A program made the position numbers and the translations under genes. From Mycobacterium sp. 852002-51961_SCH5331710 (GTDB lineage Bacteria; Actinomycetota; Actinomycetes; Mycobacteriales; Mycobacteriaceae): DNA of 64,000 nucleotides. A model generated the notes under the pieces. It did no database searches, was not told where the DNA came from, and saw only the letters and a list, made by a program, of their open reading frames with translations. The DNA is taken from NCBI RefSeq assembly GCF_001665535.1, contig NZ_LZSQ01000128.1, positions 58,612-122,611 of the forward strand. Reading direction: 5' to 3'. Shown in pieces: positions 31,136 through 39,163 of this stretch; position 1 is the first letter of the stretch, and each line of letters starts with the position of its first letter.

Positions 31136-31612
31136 ATGTGCCAATACTGCGGGTGCCGTGACCTCCCGCTGATCCGCGACTACATCGCGGAGCACGCCCA
31201 TGTCCTCAACCTGGGCGGCGAGGCCGTCCGCCGCATCGACCGCGGTGACCTCGACACCGCGCGCCGCCTGCTGGCCGAGATGGCCGAGGCACTCGAGTCC
31301 CACTGGCGCGGCGAGGAAGAGGGCCTGTTCAAGGTGCTCCAACGCGAGGAGTTGTTCGCCGAACACATCGAGCCTCTGATTCGTGAGCACCGCGAACTCG
31401 CCGACCTGCTCGCCTCGGTGGATCTGGCACGCGATGCCGACCGGCAAGCCGTGCGCGTCGCCGTCGAGGACCTCTGGGAGCACACCCGCAAGGAAGAGGA
31501 CGGCATCTTCCCCGCCTCGCTCACGGAATTGGACGGCGAGGACTGGGACGCCGCGATCGCGGCGTGGCACGCGGCTCATCCCGACCGCGAGATGGTCAAG
31601 TGGGGCGTGTGA
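31136..31612 (+). CDS. Hemerythrin HHE-domain protein
   Basis: 158 residues. A short N terminus with MCQYCGC (three Cys) precedes a four-helix hemerythrin domain whose candidate iron ligands are His in AEHAHVL, His/Glu in SHWRGEEEGLF, two His in FAEHIEPLIREHREL and His/Glu in WEHTRKEEDGIFP. The diiron centre could bind O2, NO or sense redox state. The gene starts 12 bases after the arylsulfatase stop. The Cys-rich start is shared by a subgroup of actinobacterial hemerythrins; its role is not known. Confidence 0.87.
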   Translation: MCQYCGCRDLPLIRDYIAEHAHVLNLGGEAVRRIDRGDLDTARRLLAEMAEALESHWRGEEEGLFKVLQREELFAEHIEPLIREHRELADLLASVDLARDADRQAVRVAVEDLWEHTRKEEDGIFPASLTELDGEDWDAAIAAWHAAHPDREMVKWGV

Positions 31613-31638
31613 CGAGTGGCCGTCCCTAAGGTGGAGAG

Positions 31639-32265
31639 ATGACCACCGCTGCACAACGGGAACGCGCCGCACTCGTCGAGACCATGCGCGAGGTGGGTCC
31701 CGACGCTCCCACGCTGTGCGGGGACTGGACGACCCGTGATCTCGCCGCGCACCTGGTGGTGCGCGAACGCAGGCTCGACGCCACGCCGGGCATCATGGTC
31801 CCCGCGCTCGCCGGTTACACCGACAGGGTCCAGCGGCAGACCGCCCAGGGCTCCGAGTGGGAGGCACTGCTCGACAAGGTCGCGTCCGGCCCGCCGCTGT
31901 ATTCGCCGTTCAAGCTGCTCGACCCGGTGGCCAACATGGGCGAGATGTACATCCACCATGAGGACGTCCGCCGCGCCCAATCTGGTTGGGAGCCGAGGCC
32001 TCTCGACGACGCCACGGTCACAGCGCTGACCCGGTCACTGCCGCTGATGGCCCGGATGACGCTGGCGAAAGCGCCGGCTCGGATGACGCTGAAGACCCCG
32101 CAGGGCAAGTCGCTCGCCCCCGTCGGGAAGGGTGAGCCGTTGACCGTCATCGGCGAGGCGCAGGAATTGCTGCTGTTCGTCTCCGGTCGCGACGAGGTTC
32201 GCGTCGAGTTCGAGGGCGACGCAGCCGTGGTCGACGCCGTCCGCAAGAACCGGCGCGGGCTGTAG
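31639..32265 (+). CDS. DinB/maleylpyruvate-isomerase-fold protein, TIGR03085 type
   Basis: 208 residues. The N-terminal DinB-like four-helix bundle carries TLCGDWTTRDLAAHLVVRE, the hallmark of the mycothiol-dependent maleylpyruvate isomerase superfamily, with the metal-binding His in AAHL and HHEDVRRAQ. The TIGR03085 branch has no known reaction; mycothiol chemistry is a fair inference. A -10-like TAAGGT at 31627-31632 places transcription start at about the ATG, so it can be expressed as leaderless mRNA apart from the sulfatase operon. Confidence 0.83.
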   Translation: MTTAAQRERAALVETMREVGPDAPTLCGDWTTRDLAAHLVVRERRLDATPGIMVPALAGYTDRVQRQTAQGSEWEALLDKVASGPPLYSPFKLLDPVANMGEMYIHHEDVRRAQSGWEPRPLDDATVTALTRSLPLMARMTLAKAPARMTLKTPQGKSLAPVGKGEPLTVIGEAQELLLFVSGRDEVRVEFEGDAAVVDAVRKNRRGL

Positions 32266-32305
32266 CCACAGTTTCGCCGTCGCGTGTCGGTGCTGCGTGA
32301 TAGTG

Positions 32306-32321
32306 TCGAACACATGTTCGA
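32306..32321. promoter_or_regulatory. LexA (SOS) box overlapping the HNH gene start
   Basis: TCGAAC-ACAT-GTTCGA is a perfect match to the mycobacterial SOS box TCGAAC-N4-GTTCGA. It follows an extended -10 (TGATAGTGT, hexamer 32301-32306) and contains the ATG at 32314 itself, so LexA would cover the transcription and translation start. Confidence 0.9.
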
Positions 32322-33600
32322 GACCACGCAGCTGGCGGAGGTGGACCCCCGCGTGGACGAGGCTGCTCTGGTCGAGCGGATCGCCTGGTTGGAGCGGGTT
32401 AAAGCGGCCGCCGCGGCGGGGCAGGCCCGGGCTTCGGCCCTGCTCGACGCTTCACGGCGCGCCAGCGAGGCCGCCGCCGGCGTGCCCGCGGCCAAACGGG
32501 GTCGCGGGGTTTCCAGCGAAATCGCCTTGGCCCGGCGCGTCTCGCCGTCGCAGGGTGGTCGCCACCTCGGGTTCGCCAAGGCGTTGGTCGACGAGATGCC
32601 CCACACACTGGCCGCGTTGGAGGGCGGGGTCCTGTCGGAGTGGCGGGCGACACTGATCGTGCGTGAGTCCGCCTGTCTCAGCGTGGAGGACCGCCGCGCG
32701 CTGGATGACGAGATGTGCTCGGATGTACAGACTTTGGAGGGAAAGGGCGACGCACGCATCGCCGCAGATGCCAAAGCCATCGCCTACCGGCTCGATCCTC
32801 AGGCGTTCGTCGACCGCGCTGCACGAGCCGAGGCCGATCGCACCGTGACCATCCGGCCCGCGCCCGACACCATGTCCTACGTGACCGCGCTGCTGCCCAT
32901 GCGCCAGGGGGTGTCCGTCTACGCCGCGCTCAAGCGCGCCTCCGACACCACCTTCGACGACCGGGGACGAGGTCAGGTGATGGCCGACACCCTGGTGGAG
33001 CGGGTCACCGGTCGGCCGGCCGAGGTTCCCGAGCCGATCGCGGTCAACCTGGTGATCTCGGATGAGGCGTTGATGGGCGACGACACAAGCCCAGCGCTCG
33101 TCGACGGCTACGGTCCGATACCGGCCGCGGTGGCGCGCACGCTGGTGCAGACCGCCGCCTCGGACAAGCGGTCGCGAGCCACACTGCGTCGGCTGTACAG
33201 ACGTCCGGATTCGGGGGCGCTGGTAACGATGGAGTCGCGCTCACGGCGCTTCCCGCGGGTGATGGCCCGCTTCATCGGATTGCGCGATCAACGATGTCGC
33301 ACCCCTTACTGCGATGCACCGATCCGCCACCGCGACCACGCGGTGCCCGCACACCGCGGTGGCCCAACGCATCTGGTCAATGGGCTGGGCCTGTGCGAGC
33401 GGTGCAACTACGTCAAGGAGACCCCGGGCTGGCTGGTGCAAACCTGCCAGGTGGACGGTGGCCACCACGCCGAGTTCACCACGCCCACCGGAGCGCATTA
33501 CGGGTCGGCGGCCCCGCGGCTCCCCGGCCGCTCGGTGGTTCACCTAAGCGAAGTCGAAGCACGCATCGGCGTCGCGCTGACCAACCTGCACGCCGCCTAA
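32314..33600 (+). CDS. DUF222/HNH endonuclease-domain protein (13E12 repeat family)
   Basis: 428 residues from ATG at 32314. The DUF222 region fills residues ~10-300, and the C-terminal HNH domain reads CRTPYCDAPIRHRDHAVPAH, then GLCERCNYVKE, with the two CxxC-type pairs and catalytic His of the HNH fold. These mycobacterial proteins are multicopy, possible homing or recombination nucleases, of unproven function; several M. tuberculosis members are DNA-damage induced. A longer start at GTG 32284 is possible, but the LexA box and -10 favour 32314 with leaderless mRNA. Confidence 0.9.
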   Translation: MFETTQLAEVDPRVDEAALVERIAWLERVKAAAAAGQARASALLDASRRASEAAAGVPAAKRGRGVSSEIALARRVSPSQGGRHLGFAKALVDEMPHTLAALEGGVLSEWRATLIVRESACLSVEDRRALDDEMCSDVQTLEGKGDARIAADAKAIAYRLDPQAFVDRAARAEADRTVTIRPAPDTMSYVTALLPMRQGVSVYAALKRASDTTFDDRGRGQVMADTLVERVTGRPAEVPEPIAVNLVISDEALMGDDTSPALVDGYGPIPAAVARTLVQTAASDKRSRATLRRLYRRPDSGALVTMESRSRRFPRVMARFIGLRDQRCRTPYCDAPIRHRDHAVPAHRGGPTHLVNGLGLCERCNYVKETPGWLVQTCQVDGGHHAEFTTPTGAHYGSAAPRLPGRSVVHLSEVEARIGVALTNLHAA

Positions 33601-33610
33601 GCTGGCAGCC

Positions 33611-34555
33611 GTGAGCTCATCGGTGGATTTCCGGGTTTTCGTCGAACCGCAGCAGGGCGCGTCGTACGCCGACCAACTCGCCGTCGCGCAGACCGCAGAG
33701 GAGCTGGGCTTCTCCGCATTCTTCCGCTCCGATCACTACCTGGCGATGAGCGGCGACGGACTGCCCGGCCCGACCGACTCGTGGGTCACCCTGGCAGGCA
33801 TCGCCCGCGAGACGTCGACGATCCGTCTCGGCACCATGGTGACCTCGGCGACCTTCCGGTATCCGGGGCCGTTGGCGATCTCCGTGGCGCAGGTCGACGA
33901 AATGAGCGGCGGCCGAGTGGAATTCGGTATCGGCGCGGGCTGGTTCGAAGCCGAACACCAGGCGTACGCGATCCCGTTTCCGCCGCTCCGCGAACGCTTC
34001 GACCGGCTCGGCGAACAGCTCGACATCATCACTGGACTGTGGACGACGCCGCAGGGTGAGACGTTCGACTACTCCGGTCAGCACTACACGATCGTCGACT
34101 CCCCCGGCCTGCCCAAGCCCGCGCAGTCGCCGCACCCGCCAGTCATCATCGGCGGCCAGGGCGCCAAGCGGACGCCGGCGCTCGCGGCGAGGTTCGCCTC
34201 CGAGTTCAACGTGCCGTTCGTACCGCTGGAGACGGTCAAGACGCAGTTCGAGCGGGTTGCCGCAGCTGTCGCCGACGCCGGTCGGTCCGCGGACTCGATG
34301 ATGTACTCCGCGGCGTTCGTGCTGTGCGCGGGCCGCGACGAGGACGAGATCGCCCGCCGGGCGGCGGCGATCGGGCGTGAGGTCGACGAGCTTCGCAGCA
34401 ACTCCCCCACGGTGGGCACGCCCGCCGAAATCGTCGACAAGCTGGGACCATTCCTGCAGGCCGGCGTGCAGCGCATATACCTGCAGGTTCTCGACATGTC
34501 GGACCTGGACCACCTGGAGTTCTTCGCGCGCGAGGTGCTGCCGCAACTGCGCTGA
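33611..34555 (+). CDS. LLM-class (F420-dependent) oxidoreductase
   Basis: 314 residues, a luciferase-like TIM barrel: FRSDHYLAM near residue 38, SGGRVEFGIGAGWFEAEHQAYGI-type block near 105, HPPVIIGGQGAKRTPALAARFASEFN at ~180, and a C-terminal helix with LPQL. Mycobacterial relatives mostly use the deazaflavin F420; FMN cannot be excluded. The substrate is unknown. GTG at 33611 comes eight bases after TAAGCT (33598-33603), a probable -10, fitting a leaderless message. Confidence 0.87.
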   Translation: MSSSVDFRVFVEPQQGASYADQLAVAQTAEELGFSAFFRSDHYLAMSGDGLPGPTDSWVTLAGIARETSTIRLGTMVTSATFRYPGPLAISVAQVDEMSGGRVEFGIGAGWFEAEHQAYAIPFPPLRERFDRLGEQLDIITGLWTTPQGETFDYSGQHYTIVDSPGLPKPAQSPHPPVIIGGQGAKRTPALAARFASEFNVPFVPLETVKTQFERVAAAVADAGRSADSMMYSAAFVLCAGRDEDEIARRAAAIGREVDELRSNSPTVGTPAEIVDKLGPFLQAGVQRIYLQVLDMSDLDHLEFFAREVLPQLR

Positions 34556-34594
34556 ACAGGCGCGCGCGGGCCACCGGCCCTACGATCAGTGGCC

Positions 34595-35080
34595 GTGCCC
34601 GGCGGCAACGGCAACGATCACCGCGGCGGTGGAGACCCGCCGCCGCAGCCCTGGTACAACCGCACCCCCGAAGTCGTCGGCGCAAGCCTTCTCGGCCTAG
34701 CCGCGATCGGTCTCCTCGTGCTGGCGATCTCCTTCTTCGCCGGGCGGTTCAACGAGCAGACGCCGGCGCCGGTGGATTTCGTCGAGCCGACGTTCACGGC
34801 AACAGAGACCCCGACGGGCCCCTCCGCGACCCTCACGACGGGAACCATCACGAGCACCAGCCCACCGCAGACCACCGAGATCAACGACCCCCTGCCGTCG
34901 GAGTCCACGACCTCGGGCAGCGAGACGACTTCGGGCACCGAGACCACGTCCAGCACCTCGACGACGACCAGCCGGACACCGCCCACCAGTGAGGCCGGCG
35001 GGGCCGAGGAGCCCACCACGACCCGCACGACGCGCCGACCCCGGACGAATGTGACGCGGACGCTCAATCCGTACCCCTGA
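34595..35080 (+). CDS. Single-pass membrane protein with Ser/Thr-rich external tail
   Basis: 161 residues. A short charged and Gly/Pro-rich cytosolic start (PGGNGNDHRGGGD) leads to PWYNRTPEVVG, one helix (~26-47, LLGLAAIGLLVLAISFFAG), then about 110 residues rich in Thr/Ser/Pro/Glu that should lie outside and may be O-mannosylated. No enzymatic motif. GTG at 34595 sits nine bases after TACGAT (34581-34586); the same layout recurs in the next gene, supporting leaderless starts and common origin. GTG 34589 is the alternative. It is likely to be a partner or substrate in the ini envelope-stress locus, by position only. Confidence 0.68.
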   Translation: MPGGNGNDHRGGGDPPPQPWYNRTPEVVGASLLGLAAIGLLVLAISFFAGRFNEQTPAPVDFVEPTFTATETPTGPSATLTTGTITSTSPPQTTEINDPLPSESTTSGSETTSGTETTSSTSTTTSRTPPTSEAGGAEEPTTTRTTRRPRTNVTRTLNPYP

Positions 35081-35099
35081 GCGCCTACTATCGATGGCC

Positions 35100-35558
35100 G
35101 TGGCGCGATACGGATCTCCGGACGACCCGAACAATCCCGACAACGAACCCACGGCCTACATCAATTACGGCGACGGGGGTCCCGGTGTGCCTCCCGAAGA
35201 GCCGGAACCGTGGTACCGCAGGCCGGCGGCACTGGTCGCGTTCGGCGCGATCGGCGCCCTGCTCGTCGCCCTCATCGTGTGGCTGCTCGCGTCCTTGATC
35301 AGTGGCGACGACTCGACGACCGAACGCACCTCGCTGACGCCGTTGACCACGACCTCGCGCTCCGTCGTCCCGACCACCTCGCTGTCCCCGCAGACCGTCA
35401 CGGAGACCATCACCGCGCCGCCGGAGACCACCACGACCACCGAGCGGACGACCACCACGACGACGACCACCACGACCACCCCGCCGACGACGAGCATCAG
35501 CACCGAAACCAGCACCGAAACGGTGACCGAGACGGTGACGGAGTCGCCGACCCCCTAG
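35100..35558 (+). CDS. Single-pass membrane protein with Thr-rich external tail (paralogue)
   Basis: 152 residues. An Asn/Pro/Asp-rich start (YGSPDDPNNPDNEPTAYINYG) precedes EPWYRRPAALVAFGAIGAL, a single helix (~43-66), SGDDS, and a tail with a run of 11 Thr and SPQTVTETIT. The WYRRP-helix-SGD-Thr layout is the same as in the C-terminal part of the Hsp70-like protein at 41196-42974. The -10 TACTAT (35086-35091) is followed by ATGGCCGTGG; GTG at 35100 or ATG at 35094 may start translation. The stop lies inside a tandem repeat that separates it from iniC. Confidence 0.7.
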   Translation: MARYGSPDDPNNPDNEPTAYINYGDGGPGVPPEEPEPWYRRPAALVAFGAIGALLVALIVWLLASLISGDDSTTERTSLTPLTTTSRSVVPTTSLSPQTVTETITAPPETTTTTERTTTTTTTTTTTPPTTSISTETSTETVTETVTESPTP

Positions 35559-35608
35559 CGGCCGCGGCCTGATTGGCCGCTCAGCGGCCGCGGCCTGATT
35601 GGCCGCTC
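35557..35608. repeat. Two tandem 26-bp units between convergent stops
   Basis: Units 35557-35582 and 35583-35608 are identical; a third begins at 35609 and is lost inside iniC. Each unit contains AGCGGCC and GGCCGCT as inverted arms, and the junction GGCCGCTCAGCGGCC is a tight hairpin. The array fills exactly the space between the stops of the Thr-tail gene and iniC and probably works as a two-way terminator. Confidence 0.75.
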
Positions 35609-37100
35609 AGCGGCCGCGCGCCGCGTACTCCGCCACCAAGGCCTCCGCGCTACGCACCGCCGCCCGACAGGCCCGAGTGGTGAACGGGTCGTTCAGCGGA
35701 TGCTCGGCACGCCTGCGCCAGCGCTGTGCCGCCGCGAACGCCGCCCGCGGCCCGTCGTACGGATTGTCCGGTTGAAGGCCGAGCCTGCTGGCCGCGTCGG
35801 TACCCGAACCCCCAATGATCCGGCGCAGCGACGCCATCTCGTCGTCGTTCAAAGTCGTTGGCCGCGAACGTAACTGGCTCAGCAGGCGCAACTCCTCGAA
35901 CGCGTGCGTATCGGCCAGCAGCGGGTCGATGTCGGCGAGGATGTACGGGGTGGCGTAGATCGGGTTGGTCTGCACGAACTGCCGCAGCGACAACAACGCG
36001 GTGTGCGCCTTGAGCAGATCCGACCGCTGCGCAAACTGCTGATCGATGACCTCCCGCAGCGCCACCAGCCCACTGCGCTCCAACAACTCGTCGGCCAGCG
36101 CCACCGAATCGCTGACACCGGCGCGCAGCACCGCGATCGAGATCCGGATCCCGAACATCCCGAACCGGTCCAGCAACGCCGCCCTGGTCGCCGCGTCGAC
36201 GGGCAGCGAGCTGTCCTCGCGGACGAAGCGGTCCACCGACAACATCGCCTTCGTCAGCTCGGCGGCGTCCACCCCGGCGAGCTTCTCCAACGCGACGAAC
36301 TCGCTCTGCCGCAACGTTCGTGCCGTCAACGCCAGCAGCCCGGACACCGGCACCACGGCCTGACATGTTCCCGTGCGCTCCATCTCGGCGGTGAAGCGCG
36401 TCGCGACGTCCCTGGCCGACAACATCGCATCGATGCGCCCGGCGCCGATCTCGTCGGCGCGCGAGGCCACACCGATCACGCCCAACGCGCCCGCCGACCC
36501 GCCGACCAGTTCGCCGATCTGCTTGAGCAGCGCGATATCGGCGGCGTTCAGAGTCCTCAGCAGGAAGACGACCGCGTCGACGCGCGGCACCCCGTCCTCG
36601 GGTACGAGCAGGCGCAGGGTGCGCTCCGAGACGTCCCGGGACAACGACGAGGTGCCGGGGGTGTCGATGATCGTGGTGTCGATCAGCTCGGCGGCCGGCC
36701 ACTCCACATCGAGGTCGACGATGTCCTCGGGGTCGAGCGTGGCGAAGTCGAACGTCAGGCCGCCCTCATTGGGATCGCGCCCGATCGGCACGTTGGATCG
36801 CCTGCCGCCGCGATGATTAGCGGTCACCTTCGGCGTGGGCCCATGCCGGAACCACGTCACGATTCGGGTGGCCTCCGTCGCGTCGGTGGGCGCAATGTCC
36901 TCGCCCACAAGCGCATTCACCAACGTCGACTTGCCCGCCTTGAGTGTGCCGGCCAGCGCGATCCGGATCGGCTGGTTGAGCCGGCCGCCGATGCGCTCGA
37001 GTTCGCGATGCACATCGGGGCGCTGCCGATAAGCGGGGTCGGCCTGGTAGGCCTGGATGGTTCCACCCAGGATTGCGCGCACCTGATCGCTCGTGCTCAT
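35607..37100 (-). CDS. iniC: Dynamin-like GTPase IniC
   Basis: 497 residues, close to the 493 of M. tuberculosis IniC. The GTPase P-loop GTLKAGKS is at 51-58, with IIDTPGTSSLSR (G3) near 145 and VIGVASRADEIGAG (G4-like) near 210. IniC lacks the clear membrane paddle of IniA and probably partners with it. The iniBAC products are induced by cell-wall inhibitors such as isoniazid and ethambutol in M. tuberculosis and help to preserve the membrane. It lies 78 bases downstream of iniA. Confidence 0.95.
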   Translation of the reverse strand: MSTSDQVRAILGGTIQAYQADPAYRQRPDVHRELERIGGRLNQPIRIALAGTLKAGKSTLVNALVGEDIAPTDATEATRIVTWFRHGPTPKVTANHRGGRRSNVPIGRDPNEGGLTFDFATLDPEDIVDLDVEWPAAELIDTTIIDTPGTSSLSRDVSERTLRLLVPEDGVPRVDAVVFLLRTLNAADIALLKQIGELVGGSAGALGVIGVASRADEIGAGRIDAMLSARDVATRFTAEMERTGTCQAVVPVSGLLALTARTLRQSEFVALEKLAGVDAAELTKAMLSVDRFVREDSSLPVDAATRAALLDRFGMFGIRISIAVLRAGVSDSVALADELLERSGLVALREVIDQQFAQRSDLLKAHTALLSLRQFVQTNPIYATPYILADIDPLLADTHAFEELRLLSQLRSRPTTLNDDEMASLRRIIGGSGTDAASRLGLQPDNPYDGPRAAFAAAQRWRRRAEHPLNDPFTTRACRAAVRSAEALVAEYAARGR

Positions 37101-37178
37101 TTCGCGCTACCCACCAATGCTCCTGGCTGCTCTCCCCGTTCGGCGATGGCCAAGAGTCCAGCTTATGCACCGACGCGG

Positions 37179-39065
37179 CTATGTGGTCCCAACGGGTTCC
37201 GGCGCAGAGCCGGCGGGCAGCAGTTTGACCGCGTGCTCGGTGACCTGATTGAGGATGTTGAGCTGACGCTCCAGTTCTTTGATCCGGCCGTTGCGTTCGG
37301 CCTCCTGCACCTGTGCGGCGGCGATGGTCGCCTGCAGCGACTCGTTGAGGGATCGAGAGGTTTGGTTGGCGATGCCGCGATAGTGGTCACGCAGCTGCCG
37401 CTGAATCGCCTTGAGCCGGTCGCGCGATTCCTTGCCGACCGCGAACTGCGTGTCGTCGATGAAGCGGCGGGTGTTGGTCTTGGCCTCGTTGCGAACCCGC
37501 AGCATCCGGTTCTCCATGTTCTCCCGGAACGCCGTACGCCCCATCAGCAGACCAGCGCCGAGGGAGATCGGGTTGAACATGCCCAGGCCCGCGAACGACG
37601 TCATCATGCCGAACATCAGCACGCCGCCGTAGGACCCCTGCATGCCCATGGTCAGCTTGCGGCCCTTGCCGACGGGTTTGGCTTCGAGCTTGCCCAGCGA
37701 TTTCATCTCCCCGAGGCTGGCGCCCATGCGGCTGGGGTCGAGTTGCGGCATGTTGACCGCGTCGAGACCGGCCTCGACGAACGTGCGGGCCACCTCGGCG
37801 GCCAGCGCCTCGGCCCGTTGATAGGCCCAGACGAAGTTGTCGCCAACGGCCGTGGCGACAGCGTTCTCGAGTTCGGCTCCGATCTCGGCCCAGTGATGCG
37901 TCGGGTCGCAGTTGTCGATGACCTTCTCGATGTGCTGGCTGATGATGCGGAACCGCCCGCGCAGATCGTGGTCGACATCGGCGGTCAGATCGGCGATTCC
38001 GTCGTTGAGCACCTGCTGCCACAATGCGGTCTGCTGCAGCGCGTCCTGGGCCTCCTGCTTGCGTCGTTCCAGATCCTCCTTCAGCCGGTCCCGGGTCGCG
38101 GGGTCGTTGAGCACCGCCAGCTCGGCCTTGACCTTGAGCGTCAAATGCTCGGCCGCCGAATAGATCTCGTTCACGACGTGGTCGCGGATCCGGTCGTTCT
38201 GTCGTGCCAGCACCTGCTCGCTGAGGAACCTCACGATGGCCGGGAAGTTCGACTCCTCGTTGAGTTCCTTGTCGTTGAGCTGGATAGCGTGGGTGCGCAG
38301 CAGCGAGGACGCCGGGATCATCGGCACGTCCACGCCCGCACGCTGCAAATGCGCCTTGTTGGCGTCGACGATCTGGCGCCAGTGTGGGTAGAGGTCCGTC
38401 TTCGTCGCGATGATCGTTGCGACAGGGCAGATCTCGAATGCCTGTCGCATGAAAGTCATCTCGGGCTCGGTGAACTCCTGGCTGGTGTCGCTGCACATCA
38501 GCACCGCGTCGGCGTCGGGCAGCAGGCCCAGCGTCGCGGACAGATGCGGTTGTCCGTGGCCGCCGACGCCCGGGGTGTCGACGAATGCGAGCCCGTTCTT
38601 GAGCAGCGGGCCGGCGGCGGTGACCTCCACGCGAATCACCTCACGCCCGTTGGCCTGGGGGGCCCGTCGCAGATCGTTCTTGATGTCGGCCATCGGGATC
38701 TCGACGGCATCGGGCTCCTCGCCCTCACCGCGCGCCACGATGAGCTTTGCCGCAGCGGTCTCCCCGTACGTCACCACGGTCGGCAGCACCGTGCTCTCGT
38801 CGTCACCGACCCGCGAGACGGGAACGTTCAGAAGCGAGTTCAACAACTGGCTCTTGCCCTGCTTGAGCTGACCGGCGATCACCACCCGGATCTGCGGATC
38901 GGTGATGCGCTCCTTGGCTCTGGCCAGCCGCTCGACCAGATCACCGCGATCGTTGGCGTCGGCGATCCGGCTGGTGTGGTCGATCAGCTCGACGATGACC
39001 TTCGATTGCCTGTCCGGCTGCGCCTGCTTGGCCGGCGTCGCCTGTCGATCATTGCCTTGCGTCAT
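37179..39065 (-). CDS. iniA: Dynamin-like GTPase IniA
   Basis: 628 residues. P-loop GQLKQGKS near residues 65-72, FVDTPGVGGHGQPH as the G3 region, IATKTDLYPHW as G4, then a long helical bundle, and a hydrophobic paddle (VLMFGMMTSFAGLGMFNPIS) near residue 490 that inserts into the membrane. IniA of M. smegmatis is known to have a dynamin-like fold with membrane-remodelling and fission activity. ATG at 39065 is chosen; a TTG one codon earlier is possible. It follows iniB by 98 bases in the same operon. Confidence 0.96.
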   Translation of the reverse strand: MTQGNDRQATPAKQAQPDRQSKVIVELIDHTSRIADANDRGDLVERLARAKERITDPQIRVVIAGQLKQGKSQLLNSLLNVPVSRVGDDESTVLPTVVTYGETAAAKLIVARGEGEEPDAVEIPMADIKNDLRRAPQANGREVIRVEVTAAGPLLKNGLAFVDTPGVGGHGQPHLSATLGLLPDADAVLMCSDTSQEFTEPEMTFMRQAFEICPVATIIATKTDLYPHWRQIVDANKAHLQRAGVDVPMIPASSLLRTHAIQLNDKELNEESNFPAIVRFLSEQVLARQNDRIRDHVVNEIYSAAEHLTLKVKAELAVLNDPATRDRLKEDLERRKQEAQDALQQTALWQQVLNDGIADLTADVDHDLRGRFRIISQHIEKVIDNCDPTHHWAEIGAELENAVATAVGDNFVWAYQRAEALAAEVARTFVEAGLDAVNMPQLDPSRMGASLGEMKSLGKLEAKPVGKGRKLTMGMQGSYGGVLMFGMMTSFAGLGMFNPISLGAGLLMGRTAFRENMENRMLRVRNEAKTNTRRFIDDTQFAVGKESRDRLKAIQRQLRDHYRGIANQTSRSLNESLQATIAAAQVQEAERNGRIKELERQLNILNQVTEHAVKLLPAGSAPEPVGTT

Positions 39066-39163
39066 CAAGTCCTCGTATCCGGTTGGGCCGGTGAGTCAAC
39101 GGTAGACGTGCCGACTGGCGGGGATCGCAGTTTGATCCCCGCCAGTGGCGTTGTGTGCTCGGC

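Noticed and set aside
32284..33600. HNH gene as part of a mobile element or prophage
   Set aside because: No integrase, terminal repeats or attachment sites nearby; 13E12-type genes are ordinary mycobacterial chromosome content.
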